Of a DNA stretch of 64,000 nt, positions 61,640 through 64,000 are shown in pieces. A program made the position numbers and the translations under genes. Under the pieces are notes generated by a model. It was not told the DNA's origin, did no database searches, and worked only from the letters and a program-made list of their open reading frames with translations. This DNA comes from Bacteroidota bacterium. GTDB lineage: Bacteria > Bacteroidota > Ignavibacteria > Kryptoniales > JAKASW01. Each line of letters starts with the position of its first letter. The stretch's first letter is position 1. The stretch is from assembly GCA_021812985.1 (NCBI GenBank), contig JAKAMG010000002.1:159879-223878 (forward strand). Reading direction: 5' to 3'.

Positions 61640-62009
61640 GCTAAGTGTTTACTCTCTTGTGAATCCTGTTGGTCGCTTCGGTTTTTCTGGCGGTGGTGTC
61701 ATAAGTTCCGCGGTTGCCCCGAATATTGCCTGTATCTCTTCGTCTTGTTTCTCCGACTTCATTTCCAGCTCTTTCGCTTCTGAGCACGCCCGCCCCGACC
61801 GTTCTTCTCTGAGGTTTCAATTTGAAACCTCAAACCCGCCTGCACTTGTTTGGTCTCATCCTGAGTCAACCGTATCGTGAATATCCTGCCTTCTAGTTAG
61901 TCCGCAGACACTATGTTATGGCCCGATTTCATCTCAGGATCCTCCCATTGAATCGACGCTCAACCAGATCGCATTTCTGCAGCAGGGAGAGTCGGGAGAA
62001 AAGCATCCG
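61640..62009. other. 370-base gap with a perfect inverted repeat
   Basis: The gap lies between the helicase (minus strand, start at 61639) and the end of the lamin-tail protein. An 80-codon plus-strand frame (61638-61880) has no ribosome-binding site. It contains GAGGTTTCA-ATT-TGAAACCTC at 61811-61831, a perfect 9-bp inverted repeat with a 3-base centre, about 170 bases upstream of the helicase start. This may be an operator for the helicase or, less likely, a terminator without a T-run. Confidence 0.5.
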
Positions 62010-64000
62010 TCACCGCATCCTCTTTGCCACGACAAGTGGCGCCTTGTATGTCGCTATCGAGTTACCGTCGGGACCCGTCACTTCAACGAACAAAATATAC
62101 AATCCGAACCTAACAATCTTGCCAGACGCATCTCTTCCGTCCCAGACAAGGCGTCCTTTCGATGGGACGACTATGTTGTCGGCAGGTGTCGCGATAAGAC
62201 GCCCGAGCGAATCGTACACTCTGGTTCTTATCTTCACCGAAGTGACAGGGAACGAATACTCGATAAAGGTGAAATCATCGTGTCCGTCTCCGTCCGGCGA
62301 AAATGGGTTTGGGGTGACGCCTATCGAACCAGCGGTCTGGCCGGCACTCAGGTACAGGCTGTTTTTTGACCCTGGTGTCCCTCCGACGGACGACACGCAC
62401 GTCGACCAGCTCGATCTATCGTTTGACGGGAGCGAAGGGTTGATCTTCTCCAACGATCTACCTGCTGTCGATGCGATGTCTTTGTTGTGCCATGATGGAT
62501 AATATGAGACGCTGTCTACCGTGGTTCCGCCTGGATCTCTGATCACAAGGCAGTCCCCGTCGTCTCGCAGACTGAACGCCCGGCATACGTTTACGGCGTT
62601 GGTGTCGGACAGAAAGCCGAGTATTGCCGAATCAGCCCCGACCACGAAGTATTGTCCCGCGCCCAAGACATGCCCTCCGCTGCAAACAGGTCTCGCGTCG
62701 GGAGAATGAGTCTGGAATGTCCAGCCTGAAAGATCTATTTCGGAGGGCGAGCCGTTTAACAGCTCGAAGTATTCACCTGATTTGCCGGATGAGTACATAA
62801 TCTCGTTGATGGCAAGCGCCTGTTGTTCGAATGACACTTCCAGTATCCCTGAGCATGTGTCGTTCCACATACGCGTATCACGTGGCATTGATGTCTCCGC
62901 CTTTACCCGATAATGGCCAGGTCTGTCAGGCGAAAAGATGAATCGTACGGCGAGACTGTCTTTCGCGGCGAGAGAGGGGAGGTCAGCCTGTATTTCCGAA
63001 AAGACCTCTGAGGAGTCGATTGTTCTGACGATTGATGTACGCGCGGAAAAGCCGGCGGCTGTGTTTCTTCCTGCGTTCAGGATGATGAATGACATATCGC
63101 ACGCATCTCCAACATTCGTGACACCTTGCGGCAAATCAAGTCGCTTGACGGCTATGTCGCATGGCAGAACGGCGACGCTGTTTTCCGTTCCCGGCGTAGC
63201 TCCTGTCGAATCCACGCTCTCGCGCCAGTTGGCGGGACCGCTCCCTTCGAGGTAGTCGATCCTTTCGAGTGAACGGCCGTTCGCGCCGCCGAGGGAAGGA
63301 TCGTACACCGCCGTGTCCAGAACGTTCCCGAAATTGTCTTGGAGTTGGACCCGGTCACCTCCATTGCCGAGAGACGGGCAGGGCCTGGTTATAAGGTGTC
63401 TTATGGGATGGTGCGATGTGGAGGCCGAGGAGTCCCGGCAAATAACAGCATAGTCATGAGCTGTAAGGAAGGGACCGTTTGGGATGGTCGCGGAGCCGCC
63501 GTGCGTAGTAACCTTGAAGCCTGAAAGATCGACATCCGAATAGCCGGCATTGTACAGCTCCAACCATTCCTGCTCTGTTCCTTTCGGAGCATACATTATC
63601 TCATTTATTACTACCGATGCGGGAGGGAGTCCGACGCCTACATCCGCGAAGCCCGAGTTATCCTGCGGACGCTCCTCGTCAGCAAGGTCAACCATAATGC
63701 CGATCCTCTGGACCCCCGCTCCGAGACCTCCGACCAGAAAAGTAATTGCCGCCGAGTCGCCGGGTGCCAGCTCCTGAATCCCCTCTGAACCCAGGTATTC
63801 ATCGCGGCCCATCTTGCCGTCAAGGTTTGCGTCCCTGAAGAAGTATGCGGTGGAGGACCCCGATCTTTTCAGCCCGTTGTTCACCACGTGTAGCATTATC
63901 CTCAAGACGTCTCCGACCCTGGGGTGCGGCGGGTAGGAGGAGATTGAGGAGACTGCGAGGTCATGATCGCGCGGCGACACGCTGTTTATTTTTCCCGGCG
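62010..64000 (-). CDS. Secreted lamin-tail/CARDB protein with FlgD-like tail (runs off right edge)
   Basis: The frame stays open to base 64000, giving at least 663 residues without the N-terminus. A CARDB-like domain opens (DLAVSSISSYPPHPRVGDVL). Two lamin-tail domains follow: VVINEIMYAPKGTEQEWLEL to SLGNGGDRVQLQDNFGNVLD, and ALAINEIMYSSGKSGEYFEL to AFSLRDDGDCLVIRDPGGTT, with a CARDB domain between them. The C-terminus (about the last 100 residues) starts GVTPNPFSPDGDGHDDFTFI and has RLVWDGRDASGKIVRFGLYI, a FlgD-Ig-like sorting tail as in FCB surface proteins. It is probably a large cell-surface protein. The GTG at 63980 seems an internal codon, not the start. Confidence 0.85.
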   Translation of the reverse strand, partial: PGKINSVSPRDHDLAVSSISSYPPHPRVGDVLRIMLHVVNNGLKRSGSSTAYFFRDANLDGKMGRDEYLGSEGIQELAPGDSAAITFLVGGLGAGVQRIGIMVDLADEERPQDNSGFADVGVGLPPASVVINEIMYAPKGTEQEWLELYNAGYSDVDLSGFKVTTHGGSATIPNGPFLTAHDYAVICRDSSASTSHHPIRHLITRPCPSLGNGGDRVQLQDNFGNVLDTAVYDPSLGGANGRSLERIDYLEGSGPANWRESVDSTGATPGTENSVAVLPCDIAVKRLDLPQGVTNVGDACDMSFIILNAGRNTAAGFSARTSIVRTIDSSEVFSEIQADLPSLAAKDSLAVRFIFSPDRPGHYRVKAETSMPRDTRMWNDTCSGILEVSFEQQALAINEIMYSSGKSGEYFELLNGSPSEIDLSGWTFQTHSPDARPVCSGGHVLGAGQYFVVGADSAILGFLSDTNAVNVCRAFSLRDDGDCLVIRDPGGTTVDSVSYYPSWHNKDIASTAGRSLEKINPSLPSNDRSSWSTCVSSVGGTPGSKNSLYLSAGQTAGSIGVTPNPFSPDGDGHDDFTFIEYSFPVTSVKIRTRVYDSLGRLIATPADNIVVPSKGRLVWDGRDASGKIVRFGLYILFVEVTGPDGNSIATYKAPLVVAKRMR

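Noticed and set aside
1-64000. tRNA, rRNA, CRISPR arrays, prophage and insertion sequences
   Set aside because: I looked for cloverleaf arms, regularly spaced repeats, transposase motifs and integrases and found none that I can support; a covariance-model search would be needed to exclude small RNAs.

Overview
This window is a chromosomal segment carrying the replication-origin region of a bacterium that I place in the FCB superphylum (Bacteroidota/Ignavibacteriota-like). The grounds are a YPNPFN-type C-terminal sorting domain of the type IX secretion kind, lamin-tail and FlgD-like surface proteins, a two-component sensor with a Reg_prop/Y_Y_Y periplasmic region, DUF3160, DUF4382, DUF2141 and DUF6588-like envelope proteins, and a TonB-dependent receptor. 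The DNA is moderately GC-rich. Many genes have strong Shine-Dalgarno sequences, unlike typical Bacteroidia, and several appear to start at TTG. The exact lineage cannot be fixed from sequence reading alone. I see no rRNA, tRNA, CRISPR array, prophage or insertion sequence.

Layout. Positions 1-5588 (minus strand) hold a truncated secreted protein, a beta-barrel-like protein, a NarL-type response regulator and its large propeller sensor kinase. Positions 5721-16082 are mixed housekeeping and envelope genes: an FMN-binding PaiB-like protein, an aromatic amino acid decarboxylase-like enzyme, DUF2141, a 55-residue membrane peptide, a membrane protein, two secreted proteins, a lipoprotein, an M3 metallopeptidase and a YfiT-like DinB protein. 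Positions 16135-18786 are the leftward cluster rpmH-rnpA-yidD-yidC. Positions 18787-19370 and 20769-21173, on either side of dnaA, carry DnaA boxes, and the second has an AT-rich tract, suggesting a bipartite oriC. Positions 19371-29211 are the rightward cluster dnaA-dnaN-recF-dciA(DUF721)-gyrB-WG-repeat protein-gyrA, closed by a strong terminator. Strand polarity flips at dnaA, as expected for an origin.

Positions 29836-47105 are mostly envelope and carbohydrate functions: a small outer-membrane-type protein with a GH31 glycosidase, a YCII-like protein, a compact four-gene leftward operon of envelope proteins (33273-37987), a LOG-type phosphoribohydrolase, a membrane protein, a TMEM175-like channel, a VOC protein, a TerB-like protein, a DUF3160 protein with a type IX sorting tail, a DUF4382 lipoprotein and a TonB-dependent receptor. 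Positions 47248-64000 hold small cysteine proteins, a pirin, two related DinB proteins flanking a hybrid sensor kinase, a metallophosphoesterase, an MFS transporter, an Ada DNA-repair protein, an aldo/keto reductase, a UPF1-like superfamily I helicase with zinc ribbons, and a truncated lamin-tail surface protein.

The most unusual items are the WG-repeat exported protein wedged between gyrB and gyrA, the uncharacterised envelope operon at 33273-37987, the rnpA frame that stays open through the whole of rpmH, and the GC-rich hairpin-filled leader of the hybrid kinase at 50334. None is proven to be a new system. They are the places where reading finds structure that standard annotation does not explain.
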